DNA of 64,000 nucleotides from Meta bourneti (Eukaryota; Arthropoda; Arachnida; Araneae; Tetragnathidae): positions 25,013,626 to 25,077,625 of the forward strand of contig OW119929.1 of the NCBI GenBank assembly GCA_933210815.1, written 5' to 3'. The translations under genes and the position numbers were made by a program. Each line of letters starts with the position of its first letter. Positions within the stretch are counted from its first letter, which is position 1. Positions 31,391 to 42,656 of this stretch are shown in pieces. The notes below the pieces were generated by a model that was given only the letters and a program-made list of their open reading frames with translations, was not told the DNA's origin and did no database searches.

Positions 31391-32673
31391 ATGGCTTCCA
31401 ACCTGTTTTATTTCTCATGTTTCGTATATCTGTGTCTGGGTGTTCCGATTCTTGTTCAAACCAATGAAAACGCAAGGCCTTTGGGCAATTCCGAAAAGAA
31501 TCCGGAAAATGGATACAGGAGCAACTCACTTTCGACAAGAATTAAAACTGTGGAAGAATCTGTTTTGGATACAGCCAAGGGAATCCCTGCATTGAGTGAT
31601 TTAGTTCCTTCGAATAATTCTGAATTTGAAAGATTCATTGGAGCAGCTTTGAAAACAGTAGGTAAAGCTATAGGTGTAATCAATGCAGTGCAAGCTTTTG
31701 GAAACCAAACCACGGCAGAGCCTAAGCTCGAAGACCTCACACAACCAACGCTTAGCGGATTTCGCAATGAAACCTCAAAACATCCAATTAACCAATCTGA
31801 AATCGATAACTATGAGGAAGTCATATACACGAATTCAAACGATAGTAAAATATGGTATGAACAAAATTATACAACAGGTATTTATTCGAGTAATGTCAGC
31901 AACGGTACATATAAAATCATTCAAAGTTCGAACAACACGGAAAGCAGCATCCCCAGAATAGTTCAAGAAACCGAAGGTGACCGAAATCAATCATCTATGG
32001 TCATTTCTTACGATAGTGAAAATGAGAATTGGATAGAAGATAACCAACCAAAACAATATCTCCTAGATCAGATGACTTTGGGACCAAAAGGAAGTGGCAT
32101 TAGTGAGATGTATAAAATGGCGCACATAAGTAAGATTGAAAAAGAAATTAATGTAACCAGCGAAGCCCCACTCTCTAACATAACTATGGAACTTGACGTA
32201 CGCGGACAGAATTTTAAGATTCTTATGCATAAAATCAACCCTCATGCATTTCTTCCGGGTGCCTATGTTTCAGTTATCACCGAAGACCTAATGGAAGCTA
32301 GAAAATATTTCGATATTGCTACTATGGAAGATCTGATGACGTATGAAGGAACTGTTGATAATGACAACGGCTCTTATGTATGTGGTAGTATTGTGGATGG
32401 TGTTTTCAGGGGATTCGCCATGCTTTCCAATGGAACAGTGATCTATACAAAGTCCGCGACTTTAAATAAGAATAGCGAAAACTTGGTCGTGGACCATGGA
32501 ACAGATGCGAAACATCGACATTGCAATGACTCAAAACATCTGAATAAGAAGTGCCATGACTCAAGTTCGTTGGAACCCCATTTCTGCAAACGGGAAGGAA
32601 AGCATAAAATATTGTGTTTCAAAGGCAAAAGAAATAAATCCAACGTCTTCCTGACTTCAATTGGAAAAGAGAG
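31391..32673 (+). CDS. ADAM17/10-like pseudoprotease, exon 1 (signal peptide, glycosylated extension, prodomain)
   Basis: Start codon in the context GATCCATGG, followed by a signal peptide (FYFSCFVYLCLGVPILVQT). Residues of about 25-245 form a low-complexity extension with many N-glycosylation sequons; I count about 16 in the exon. This extension is not usual for the family. Residues of about 245-350 match the ADAM-type propeptide: FKILMHKINPHAFLPG, then YEGTVDNDNGSYVCGSIVDG and FRGFAMLSNGTVIYTKSA. A Cys-rich basic segment with a furin-type KGKR follows. The exon ends GAG|GTAATA in phase 2 and joins the exon at 33785 in frame. If the donor were not used, the frame would stop at 32675-32677. 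Confidence 0.85.
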
Positions 32674-32796
32674 GTAATACTTCCAACTATAATCAATTTA
32701 AACCCCCTAGAAGGTTAAAATTTTACTTCGAGACTTATTTTCGAAATAAAATACACAAGTATTAAAATGGCACCAAAATCGCCTACGCATCGTAAG

Positions 32797-33050
32797 GGAA
32801 GCTGTAGCCCTGTTGGAAGAGTAATGAATTAGCAACCGGAGGGTTGCGAATTCGAAACTCCATCCAACCAAAGACCTTCGTGCACACGGGGGCTGGTGAT
32901 CGTTAAATCTACCGTGGCCTTAAATGTCTTCACGTTGGCATGGTGTGGAAGTTTGGAGAGGGAGGTGCCAGCTCAGGTATTGCCTTGTCATCTGACCGTG
33001 GTTCAAAATTACGAGCTGTTGTCCTCGAATCTTTCCCTTCGGGAATTCTG
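32797..33050 (+). repeat. SINE-1, lacking its 3' end
   Basis: tRNA-like head (GTAGCCCTGTTGGAAGAG, AGCAACCGGAGGGTTGCGA), then the body to 'ctttcccttcgggaatt'. Located in intron 1 of the ADAM-like gene. Confidence 0.8.
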
Positions 33051-33070
33051 AACTACCAGATGGCACAAAT

Positions 33071-33453
33071 GTTTTAGTACAGCTTTGATATACATATACT
33101 TTTGTGCAACGCTATGGCGCGTTTTTTGGCACCCTTTTTATGTCGCGAAGGAAAAAAATTCTTAGAAAAAAATCGTTTTTCTTAAAGCAAAATAATTAGC
33201 AGAAACCGTTAGAAAATAGTGGTAAATAAAAGCAGGAATAATCCTATTAAAGATGGGTGCCTTTACCTGCCATAACTCGCTACAAAAATCGCGCCAAAAG
33301 CGTTGCCACAAAATTATGCGTATATCAAAGCTGTATAAATGTACCTAATAATCCTATTAAAGATGGACTGCCTTTACCTGCCATAATTCGCTACAAATAG
33401 TGCGCCAAAAGCGTTGCCACACAAGTATGTGTATATCAAAGCTATACCAATGT
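33071..33453. mobile_element. Foldback MITE (family 2) with tandemly duplicated right end
   Basis: Long inverted termini: GTACAGCTTTGATATACATA at the left, mirrored by 'tgtgtatatcaaagctatac' at the right. Each is followed inward by GCAACGC...GCGCG-type sequence. The right end, with 'aataatcctattaaagatgg', is present twice in tandem (about 33237-33340 and 33347-33453). A related element lies at 35880-36182. Confidence 0.7.
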
Positions 33454-33784
33454 TTTGCAGTATGGTATATATTTTTATAGTATTGAAAATACAGAGCATG
33501 AGTTGTGTCACTGTTGCAGCCTTGAGCGATTGATGTTATCTATCTTGTGTTTAGCCAAATTTGGCCCTTGCACCATAAAACCTAACCAATCCATTGCCAA
33601 CGTACTACCCACAGCCAAAATTAAGGTACTGAGGAGAGAATTCGAATGATGGACGAAAACCTCTACAAGCTAATTATAGCAAATGAAAAGCGTGGAGTCA
33701 TTTTCCTAGTCTGCACTTAAGGTTTAAGCAGTAGCGTGAAATCAAAAATGTGACTTTTAATTATATCCCTAGTTCTCATTACAG

Positions 33785-34161
33785 CACCAAACTCTTTCGA
33801 ATAAAAACCGTCTCGAACGTCTCTTGCGCTATCAGACTGGTATCGGACCCGAGCTATTACTTGGAGGCTCATGACAAAAGCGTCCTGAACGTGGTCCGGG
33901 AACTGCTGGTCATTTTCCTGCACGCGAACCACATCCTGAGACACGCGGATCTGAATGGTGACGGCAAACCGGAGAACCTGCACTTGCGCCTGGCCAGTAT
34001 TACCATCTATGCCTCTGAAAAGGATCACAATCAGTGGAAAGGGAACAGCGTCATGATCAGGAAATGGGAAAAGTTAAGCATGCAGCCTCAAGACGGTTGC
34101 ATGAAGCTCATGTTTCTCAGTAAGCGGTTGTTGGTAGAACCTGATTCGATTGCTAAAGAAG
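33785..34161 (+). CDS. ADAM17/10-like pseudoprotease, exon 2 (N-terminal half of metalloprotease-like domain)
   Basis: Acceptor ttctcattacag, donor GAAG|GTACGT, phase 2 in and phase 1 out. The segment VSCAIRLVSDPSYYLEAHD aligns with the start of the ADAM17 catalytic domain (Cys plus hydrophobic strand). LLVIFLHANHILRHADL and LHLRLASITIYAS correspond to the following helix and strand. QPQDGCMKLMFLSKRLL occupies the place of the conserved Cys-containing segment before the GGVC motif. Divergence from active ADAMs is strong. Confidence 0.8.
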
Positions 34162-34339
34162 GTACGTCTGTAATTACAGGTTTTTTATCACTTCAAAAAT
34201 TCGTCGGTAAAGATGCATTGTAGGGTACGTTCAACTTGGCGCAAATTCTAGTAACTCGCCTTCCTTAGTTTTTTTTTTCGGCTTACCATGTGATAACCGT
34301 TTTTATATGAGGTTCGTTTACGCTTATGCTATTTAACCC

Positions 34340-35462
34340 ACACCTGGGCTGCTACACTCCATCCCTCCAATTCGGTCTTCCAGACTGAAAAAATTGCCTT
34401 ACTCTTCGCCATAGACTGGGCCGCCCTTCAGCACAACATATGCCAAATTTCCACAGATAGCCTCTCAACCATTAAGACAATCCAACGGTTTCAGAATAAA
34501 GACAGAATTGTGGACAACATCAGGAATAAAATTAAACGCAATACAGATCAAAAAATTAAATGGGTTAAGGCCCACACGGGCATCCAAGGTAATGAGAGGG
34601 CGGACCAGTTAGCAAAAGCAGCAGCCACAGGCAAGTCATCATTTCAGCTCTCATTGAAGTTGCCAAAGAGCCATGCAAAACGGAAGATGAGAGAACTGTC
34701 ACTAAGGACCTGGCAGGAAAACTGGGAATCAGTTGAGACTGGGAGAAGGACATTTCAGTTCTTCCCGAAGGTCAACTCAAACAAACAACCATGTGGACCG
34801 TTCATAACTCCATTCTTTACAGGCCATGGTCCCTTCCCCAGTTACCTGCATAGGTTCCACATAACCGAAAGCGACCAGTGCCTATGCAGGGAGATCGGCA
34901 CCCCCGACCATTATATCTTTGGGTGCCCGTTAAAGTGTAGTAATCACGTAAGGGCACCCACCCAAACAAATTATGGAGCCTGGGCCACGAATACGGCAAA
35001 AAACAACACAGTGCTACATAAAATTAAGAAAATAATGCAATTTCTCACGGAAAACATTGACATTATTAAAAGGTAGTAAAGCACATAAACTAATGAGCCA
35101 GTGCATGTAACCCAATAGGGGCGAACAATCCATGAGTGATAGAAGTAAATGTGAACAATGCAGACATCGCATATAAGATTGTGCTAAGGAAAAATTGTAA
35201 ATTATTGTGTTGTGCCTTTGTATACCTGTACTTGCTACTGGTTTATCTTGTAAATATTTTTGTACAAATTAATCTAAAATTGAAATTTATGCAATTATGC
35301 TTTAAGGAATGAAGCCGTCTGGCCACGGTAGTGACTTCGGTCACAACCGTGACTGTCGCCTCCCAATAGGTGAATTCAGACTATTTTCCCGTAGGTGACC
35401 TAGACACCACTTAAACCTGACTCATGTTGGGAGGTAAGTGGTCACCTGCGGTGCCCATGCCC
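34340..35462 (+). mobile_element. 5'-truncated non-LTR retrotransposon (LINE) fragment with RNase H domain
   Basis: A 1123-bp insertion flanked by a perfect 14-bp direct repeat ATGCTATTTAACCC (34326-34339; 35463-35476), as expected from target-primed reverse transcription. It contains the C-terminal part of a LINE ORF2 followed by a 3' UTR. It is inserted at the left end of a TTAA MITE, whose first bases are part of the duplication. Confidence 0.9.
34342..35076 (+). pseudogene. LINE ORF2 C-terminus, RNase H domain (5'-truncated)
   Basis: Open frame of about 244 codons without a real start. RNase H catalytic positions are visible: FQTEKIALLFAI (Glu), ISTDSLSTIKTI (Asp) and VKAHTGIQGNERADQLAKAA (His and last Asp). 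A Cys/His motif near the C-terminus (CLCREIGTPDHYIFGC) is typical of the tail of arthropod I/R1/Jockey-type LINEs. The domains upstream (endonuclease, reverse transcriptase) are absent, so it is a dead-on-arrival copy. Confidence 0.88.
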
Positions 35463-35469
35463 ATGCTAT

Positions 35470-35845
35470 TTAACCCTCCTGGTGGTTGTCTCGACGAGGT
35501 TTCTGGTCTTTAGAAAAAACTGACCGGATCTTGGTGGACAAGGTTCGCCATTAGAAGAAAACTGACTACATCTTGATCACGTTATCATAAAAACATAGGC
35601 AATATCTTGATGACAAGATATCTCGTCGTTGGCAAAACTAAGCAGATCTCGATGGACGAGATATCTCGTAATTAGAAGAAAACTAGCCAGATCTTGGATC
35701 TCGTCAACATAAAAAAATAGGCAATATCTTGATGACAAGATATCTCGTCATTACCAGATATTGGTGGGCGAGGTATCTCGTCATTAGCCAAATTGGTCGG
35801 ATCTTGATAGACGAAATATATCTCCGAAACCACTTGTAAGGTTAA
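35470..35845 (-). mobile_element. TTAA MITE (family 1), reverse orientation, split at its end by the LINE
   Basis: TTAACCCTCCTGGTGGTTGTC at the left and CCACTTGTAAGGTTAA at the right. Five or more GATATCTCGTC-type palindromes lie inside. 376 bp, with one internal duplication of the 'ggcaatatcttgatgacaag' segment. Confidence 0.85.
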
Positions 35846-35879
35846 ATTAGCGTTTTTCTATAGCCTTATTTTGGTACAA

Positions 35880-36182
35880 CTGTATTATGCGCATCGATTG
35901 GTGGCAACGCTCTTGTCGCGTTTTTTGGCGCAATTTTTAGGTCGCCAAGGAAAGAATTCTTAGAAAAATTCGTTTTTTAAACGAAAAATAATAAGCTTTA
36001 GTGGAAAGACAATTTAACGAAAATGAAAAGAACATTCTAGAATATACGAAATGAAAATTTAAACTTTCCGCTTGCTGAGGTTGCCATAAAAACGGGAATA
36101 CCCTAATTAAGATGTCGCCTGCCATAACTCTCTACTAAAAGTGTGCCAAAAAACGCGCCAAGAGCGTTGCCACCAAACGAGG
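35880..36182. mobile_element. Foldback MITE (family 2)
   Basis: Inverted ends GTGGCAACGCTCTTGTCGCG and, on the right, 'cgcgccaagagcgttgccac'. The interior is related to 33071-33453 ('ggaaagaattcttagaaaaa', 'cctgccataactc'). Confidence 0.7.
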
Positions 36183-36864
36183 CGTACAGTATAGCTCTCT
36201 CTGTACCCTTATTTCATTCAACTTTGAAACTGGAGAAATATTTTTTTATCATTATCAAGAAAACATGACCGATATTTATCATAATCAGAAATTATTTGTT
36301 TTGCAAATTTGACGTGAAAATCAGACCCATACATTTAAACATCACCGTCCTTCGAAGAAAATTTAGTGTTGAGTTCATTGATCCTGCAGAGCAATCAAAA
36401 CTCACTACCTAACATCAAAGTACTTTAAAAAATGTACTTGAATTCAGGGCCGTCCTTAAGGTGATTAGACCGTCCAACAGAACTAAGGGGCCCCATCTTG
36501 AATGCATTGGGAAAATTTTTATTAACACCTAATTTTGGCCTTAGGTTTCGTTCAACAAGACGCTTAATTCTCATCACACTTAGAATGATATTAAGTTGTC
36601 AATAAAGTTTAATGTCATCGAATAAGGGGAACAACGTTCTTTCAACAACTCACAGAAATAGAAGATATCCTACACAAGATCACTTGTTTTAGGAGTATTG
36701 TATTTTGAATATTTATATTTTCGAATATTGAATGAATAACTGAGGGAAAAGTGAGCTTTGTGTGTTCAAAAGAGTAGGGTGGAGGACTCTCCTGAAAAGT
36801 TGAGCCTCAATAGAAGTTACACTACACACACAAGGAGCTTACACTTTGGGTGTACCTTAGGGAT
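36183..36864. other. Intron, no recognised feature
   Basis: Intron of the ADAM-like gene. 'ttcagggccgtccttaaggt' at about 36443 resembles a degraded hAT terminus, but no partner was found. Confidence 0.45.
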
Positions 36865-37157
36865 TTTGGGTCCACGTTAGCCCAGCTGGTAAAGTCACGA
36901 ATTAGCAACGGCAGGGTTACGAGTGAGAAACTCGGTCCAACCAAAGAACGTCTTAAACGTGGTTGGTGCATGTTAAATCTGTCATGGTCACAAATGTCTT
37001 CACGTTGGTGTGGAAGTATAGAGAGTGGGGTGCGAGCTGAGGTGTTAATATCTTTGGAGGTGTTGTCCTGAAATCTTTGCCTTCGGGATGGATCGCGGAC
37101 AATCGCCAATACCCCGTTGTGTTGCTCCAGAGTGACATAAATTCAACTTTCTACCTA
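36865..37157 (+). repeat. SINE-1, near full-length
   Basis: Head TTAGCCCAGCTGGTAAAG, body and 'gttgctccagagtgacataa' tail. It ends about 85 bp before exon 3 of the ADAM-like gene. Confidence 0.8.
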
Positions 37158-37242
37158 ACTTTGGGACTGCATCGGGCCCCTCAATTCCTAAGGCCGCTCG
37201 CTCTTGATCAAATGGATGAACACAATTATGTTTCATTATTAG

Positions 37243-37491
37243 GTGGAGTGTGCATGGGTAACCAAAGAGAAGGAGAAGCTGCTCATAACGTAGCCGTCAT
37301 CAACACGGAGAATTACAGTGGTCGTTCTCTGTCGGACACCTGCTGGACAACTACGATGGTAATAGGTCAGATCATGGGCAGCTACAAAACGGACTGCGCG
37401 TCCGATCCCGATCCTTCACTACTCAACGATTGGCGGAGGTTCTTTTCGGAATGCAGAGGCAAAAACATCGCAAATACCCTCGCGTACCGAG
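37243..37491 (+). CDS. ADAM17/10-like pseudoprotease, exon 3 (zinc-site region, inactive)
   Basis: Acceptor tttcattattag, donor CGAG|GTGAGC, phase 1 to phase 1. The exon opens with GGVC, the ADAM17/10 motif just before the active-site half. VAVINTENYSGRSLSD follows in the place of the ADAM17 NxGL...NYGK segment. The position of the zinc signature HExGHxxGxxH is occupied by MVIGQIMGSYK within TTTMVIGQIMGSYKTDC. The two flanking threonines and both glycines are kept, but all three zinc-binding His and the catalytic Glu are gone. The Met-turn segment is also missing. The WRRFFSEC end matches the FS.C segment before the disintegrin region. I infer a proteolytically dead fold. Confidence 0.85.
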
Positions 37492-37705
37492 GTGAGCAAA
37501 CACTTTTATCTTATGTTAAGAGTAAGTTTAATTTGTATTAACGGTCATACACACAACATAGGTGTGTCTGTAACTCTCTGGACCATGGAGTTTGTAGGGT
37601 CTCATGGTTCCCTTACTTTGGGGCCTGAAATTCCTCCCGAACATGAACTGACCGTCTGTGTATAAATCCTCTCTAAGTGTCTGGAGGGTTTCCGACCAGA
37701 TGGAG

Positions 37706-37889
37706 TTAATGATCCTATTGGTTTTCTTCACGAGATATCTCGTCATTAGAAAAATACTGACCAGATCTTGATGGCCGAGATATCTCGTCATTAGAAGAAA
37801 ATTGACCAGGGCTTGACCTCGTCATCATAAAAAAAAATTGGCAATATCTTGATGACGAGATATTTCATAGAAACCACTTGGAGGATTAA
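37706..37889 (-). mobile_element. TTAA MITE (family 1), reverse orientation
   Basis: TTAATGATCCTATTGGTTTTC to CCACTTGGAGGATTAA, with two intact GAGATATCTCGTCATTAGAA modules. 184 bp. Confidence 0.8.
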
Positions 37890-40299
37890 GGGGTGTCCAG
37901 TAGCCCCTTTGTCAGAAAATTGCTGGCCGCCTTTGCCCAAAAAGAGACCAGCTCAAGTTTCGGAATGAACGGAAGCAAAGTTTATCGGTCCCAATGGAAC
38001 TGCGGACTGAAACCCTTTTATCGCAATTTTCATTTAGCCTGAAATTCCGTCTTAATTTGTTTAACCTATGAAAAATACTGAAACATTTTTTTCTCAAATT
38101 GGAGCCATTAGTAATTATCAATAATGGTAAAGAGATATTTTCCCGTGAATGTATTGGAGGAGAAATAGTGGTTCAAAACGGGCTTCTGTGCGCATCGTAT
38201 ACACATAAGTAATTTTCTGAGCTATGCACAGGGGGGAGTATGAGGTGACGCTACTCACCATATTTATTTTTTCATAGAAAAGCGACAATGCCTTTTAATA
38301 ATCTATTTATACCTCCCTACATTTTGCTTATCATATTCCTAAACTTCCTACCAAAAACAGTAAATGACTCATCCTAAAATCTTTAGATGACAAATGTTTG
38401 GACATCCCCCGGCAGGTGTTTTCATACTAGCCTCCACGCATATATTTGCACATGGTTCGATTCCATTCAACGAATAAGGAAATACAATTTCTGTCCCTCC
38501 AAAATAGTGGATTCACTAAATTACTTTACATATTAGTAACTTTTGAGAAAACGGCAGTTAATATTTTAAACTTATATTTTTTCCTCCTGCCTGACCTTGA
38601 CCATGTGTCGTTCCTTAAAGCGCCGAAATATACAAGTACAAAAAGAATTGTTAAACTTCATTGTGATTTTTAATCTAGAATTTTTAGGAATTCCCATTTC
38701 CTGCACACACGATTTCATAAACTAAGCATTTGTTTGATTGCACAATAATGATTTTTCTGAATAAAGAAATATGTTATCCCTAAGCATAAAAATTCCTTTA
38801 AACAGGATTCTAATTGTGTTGAAATGGCAAAAAATCTGAATTTTGTAATTTGTAAAAATATCGAGTGATTTTATACCTATTGAGTGTTGTGGTTTTCACT
38901 TGTACTTTTGCTTTAAATTGAAGTTGATTCTGTCTTTGACTCCATATCAATTATCAACGCCTTATCAATTTCTGTTTAAACAATGAAACTGAAAGGAAAA
39001 AAGATTTTTTTTGTTAATATGTATTTTTACATGTGCATGCACAAATCATTACACATTTGTTTTTGTGTATCTTATAACTGATGACATCAACATGTTGTCA
39101 TCAACATGTATATTGTACTAAACACTATGCACATTATATAATTGCAGTCATATATTACTGCTACATCATCATAATAATAGTTTTCCTGTATGTCAGAGTA
39201 ATGTGAATCTGAGCTCTATTCCTAAAAGTCTAGATTCAAATTGGGTATTCATTTTTAGTCAAGCTTATTCAAACAAGTAAAATGCCAATATTGATGTTGC
39301 ATATGATCGTGTGGATATGTCATGCATCGACCCATTGTTATTTCTGTACTGATTTTTACACTTAAATGAACTGTCATTTATGTACCTGGTTTTATGGAAT
39401 TCATGTATCAAAGATTGAGGGTGAAAACATCTTTTAATAATATGAGTAGTTAATGTGTGATAAAAGTAAATTACTTTCAAATACTACAAACTCTAGATGA
39501 CCTTATAAACGTAAAGGCAATTAAAAAAATCGAGATTAATCTGACAGATTTTGAAGAAACAATTTATTGCTTGGAATAGGTTTAACACTTCAAGGCATGT
39601 GTTTTTTTTTTCATTTCTCCAGTCAGCAATTCCTCATTCATAGTAATTTTGAACCTTTGTTCTTAACCTCCCTAAATTAAATTTCTTTGCTTACCTAAAA
39701 CTCATCTTGCATATATAATATAAATATTTAATTGTTTTCTATATAACTACACTGTTAAATAGAAGAAGTAACTGCTGTGGCATTTTATCAAGCATTACAC
39801 ACAAAACTTATTAAAAAAACATTTTCTGGAGTAATAGTTTTTCCTTGTAGTTCTGATGAAGCAGAGAATTCATTCCGTTGTAACCTACTAAAAATTGATA
39901 TGCCTAAACATTCACAAAATACATTTGAAAGTTTAAATTGTTCATTGAAACCTGAGGAAAATGTTACTACAACAATCTTAACTTTTTTTAACCACTTACA
40001 ATAATGTTAGAATTACGAATTTGACAATTTTACTGAAACTTAATATAGTACCCTCACAGACTTCTAGATGGCAGCACAACAAAGACAATGTAATTTTCAG
40101 AAGTGAATGGTTTTGTATATTTTCGTGAAAAAAACTGCTCTTTTTTAGGTTTTTTGAAATGATGCTTGGAAGCTCATGCATTTAGAAATCAATATTTTAT
40201 TCGTGATGGAAATAAAAAACAATTGTTTTTAATTTCATCTTTCAGAAACATGGAACGACATTCCATAAAATGGCATAGCGATCGTCGATGTTGTGAGTT
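37890..40299. other. Intron, no recognised feature
   Basis: A 2.4-kb AT-rich part of ADAM intron 3. A small inverted repeat TGATGACA...TGTCATCA lies at about 39078-39102. No exon that would fit phase 1 was found. Confidence 0.5.
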
Positions 40300-40447
40300 C
40301 TAACTTTCCTGGTGGTTGTCTCGATGTGGTATCTCGTCATTGTCAAAACTGCCCAGATCTTGATGGACGAAATGTATCATCATGAGAAGAAAACTGGGGC
40401 AGATCTTGATGAACGAGATATCTCGTCGAAATCACTTGAAAGGTTCA
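40300..40447 (-). mobile_element. TTAA MITE (family 1), reverse orientation, degraded
   Basis: 'taactttcctggtggttgtc' to 'atcacttgaaaggttcaaat'. Both TTAA ends are mutated. Interior palindrome ACGAGATATCTCGTC at about 40415. Confidence 0.7.
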
Positions 40448-40680
40448 AATTAGCTGTGTACGGGGAAATGGAAATTGGGGTGAATACTGGAAAACATAAA
40501 ATATCGATAGTTTCATTCATCACGGATAGAAGGGGTGCCTCGAGCCTCCTAAAAAGGCCCAACATTAAAATTACACCCAAACATAATAGTGAGATCTTCG
40601 GGACTAATGCAAGTTCGTTTCAGGTAATTAATCCAAGCACAAGCAATACTCTTTCCCAGAACAATCTATCCAAATACCAT

Positions 40681-40852
40681 GGGGGCCACGGTAGCCCGGT
40701 TAGAAGAGTAACGGAATCCAACCAAGTTTCTCGAAAACTAAACGAGAATTTTCGTTCGAAAATATATTTCATCGGAACTGATCCTGATCCGTTGCCGATA
40801 GCCCTGTATTGCTCCAGTGCGACGTTAATTCAACTACCTATCGTTCGCAAAT
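40681..40852 (+). repeat. SINE-1 with internal deletion
   Basis: Head GGTAGCCCGGTTAGAAGAG fused, after a gap, to the 3' part ('attgctccagtgcgacgtta' and tail). Confidence 0.75.
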
Positions 40853-41686
40853 GTATTTGAATACTTTCAGGCCTGTCCACTATCTATTTTTATGGGCTCA
40901 ACCAAACTGCTTCATTTATGTGGATTACGCTAACTTCAACGTTTGCTTCAGTAACGACAATAAGCTTTAAAGGTCTTGGACAAAGTTATGCACATGTACT
41001 CCTACTACCATTCATAGAATAAAAAGTGTATAATCGGCAAATTGAGTAAAATAGTTACATCAATATGGCATCGTTGAACCTTTTATCTTTCATGTTAATT
41101 AACTTCTATGATTGTACAATATTTTCATACGCTTATGATTGTTTATGCCTCAAGATACAATAAATCGATTGTCAAACTCATAAAGTAGACCCACTTTCTC
41201 CTTTGAAGGGGGTTTCAAGGTCAATTAAACAAGCCCTAGTAAATTAATTGCGGGTTAGAAATCTGCTTGGTTTGCTACTTTGGGTCATTGTTTGCTGAAC
41301 AAAAGCTATTTAGACCGAAAAATTTGCTTGGTGGCGAAAAGTCACAAGAGGTCGTTCTCTGTAAATTTAACTGTAGAATTTTTAAAAATTGAGTTCGATT
41401 GAACACGAAAACAATTTCTGTTGTTTCCTTATCCTATAAAATTATAAAAGATCACAAAAATTGTCAAAATCTGATAAAAAAAAAGTGCGAAAGGGAGAAA
41501 TAAACAAACGCGCTGCGTTGTCGAAATGTGTGTTGACATTCCAGCTGCAAAGCATGCCCATTCGTTAAGATGATACTGCACTGAAATGTTCGTACTATTA
41601 CTGTCGTGCTAATCAAAGATAAGAATCTGCAAGTTTGGTCCTTAGGTTGATGGTTGTTACATGCAGCATAAATACGCATCCGATAT
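40853..41686. other. Intron, no recognised feature
   Basis: AT-rich, no repeat ends identified. Confidence 0.5.
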
Positions 41687-41906
41687 TTAACCCTCCAAGT
41701 AGTTTCGACGAGATATCTCCTCCAAGATCTGACCAATTTTGCTAATAACGAGATATCTTGTCATCAAGATATTGCCGATATTTCGATATGACGATATCAA
41801 GATCCATTTAGTTTTTTTCTTCTAATGACGAGATATATCTCGTCCATCAAGATCTAGTTAATTTTGTTAAGAACGATCTCGTCGAGACAACCACCAGGAG
41901 GATTAA
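41687..41906 (+). mobile_element. TTAA MITE (family 1)
   Basis: TTAACCCTCCAAGTAGTTTCG to ACCACCAGGAGGATTAA. 220 bp with complete ends. One of the best-preserved copies. Confidence 0.85.
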
Positions 41907-42025
41907 GAAAACTAGATAACACTATAATCACTTATCCACATGTTGATTGAGTGTGCTCGAACACTTTTCAAGCGTTATGAGGCATTAGATATTTTTGTAT
42001 GCGGCATTCTTACAATCATTGACTC

Positions 42026-42245
42026 TTAACCCTCCTGGTGGTTGTCTCGACGAAGTATCTCGTCATTACAAAACCAGTAACACATCTTTATGGACGAGAT
42101 ATCATTAGAAGAAAGCAGGCCATATCTTCATTTCGTCGTCGTTAAAAAAATTGGCAATATCTTGATGTCGATATATCTCGTCATTAGCAAAATTAATCAG
42201 ATCTTGATGAACGAGATATCTTGTTGAAACCACTTGGAGGGTTAA
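42026..42245 (-). mobile_element. TTAA MITE (family 1), reverse orientation
   Basis: TTAACCCTCCTGGTGGTTGTC to CCACTTGGAGGGTTAA. 220 bp, both TTAA ends intact. It has the same length as the copy at 41687, so 220 bp is probably the basic element size. Confidence 0.88.
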
Positions 42246-42497
42246 GACCATACTTGGAGACTTCTGTACAGAAGAGCTTAATTTCTCATTTTTAGCCTTT
42301 AAAGTTGATATGTGTTGTTTAATTTTATAGTTTTTCTTCTGGCGCAGTTTGTCCTGCTTATATATAGGACATTGCGCCATAAAATTAAAAATCCAATCCT
42401 TACTTGGAGGTTCTACCATCTTGACACACACGGCAGTTTGCTATCAGCGGATAATCCTGAAGATTTTACGTATTTGAATCAATCTTGCTTTGTGTAG

Positions 42498-42656
42498 GCT
42501 TCTGCTTGGAAAAGAATGAAACCGAGTACCGGCAAATGAAACAAAAACAGATTTGGAGTGGACGCTGTGGAAATGGCATTGTGGAAGGTTCAGAAGAATG
42601 CGATTGCGGAAACATCGTCGAATGCGCAATGAAAAAGCACTGCTGTGTTCCACCAG
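42498..42656 (+). CDS. ADAM17/10-like pseudoprotease, exon 4 (start of disintegrin domain)
   Basis: Acceptor ttgctttgtgtag, donor CCAG|GTAAGT, phase 1 to phase 1. It encodes the motif CGNGIVEGSEECDCGNIVEC, the hallmark of the disintegrin domain start in the ADAM family, followed by paired cysteines (KKHCCVPPG). Upstream residues (FCLEKNETEYRQMKQK) link it to the end of the metalloprotease-like domain. Confidence 0.92.
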
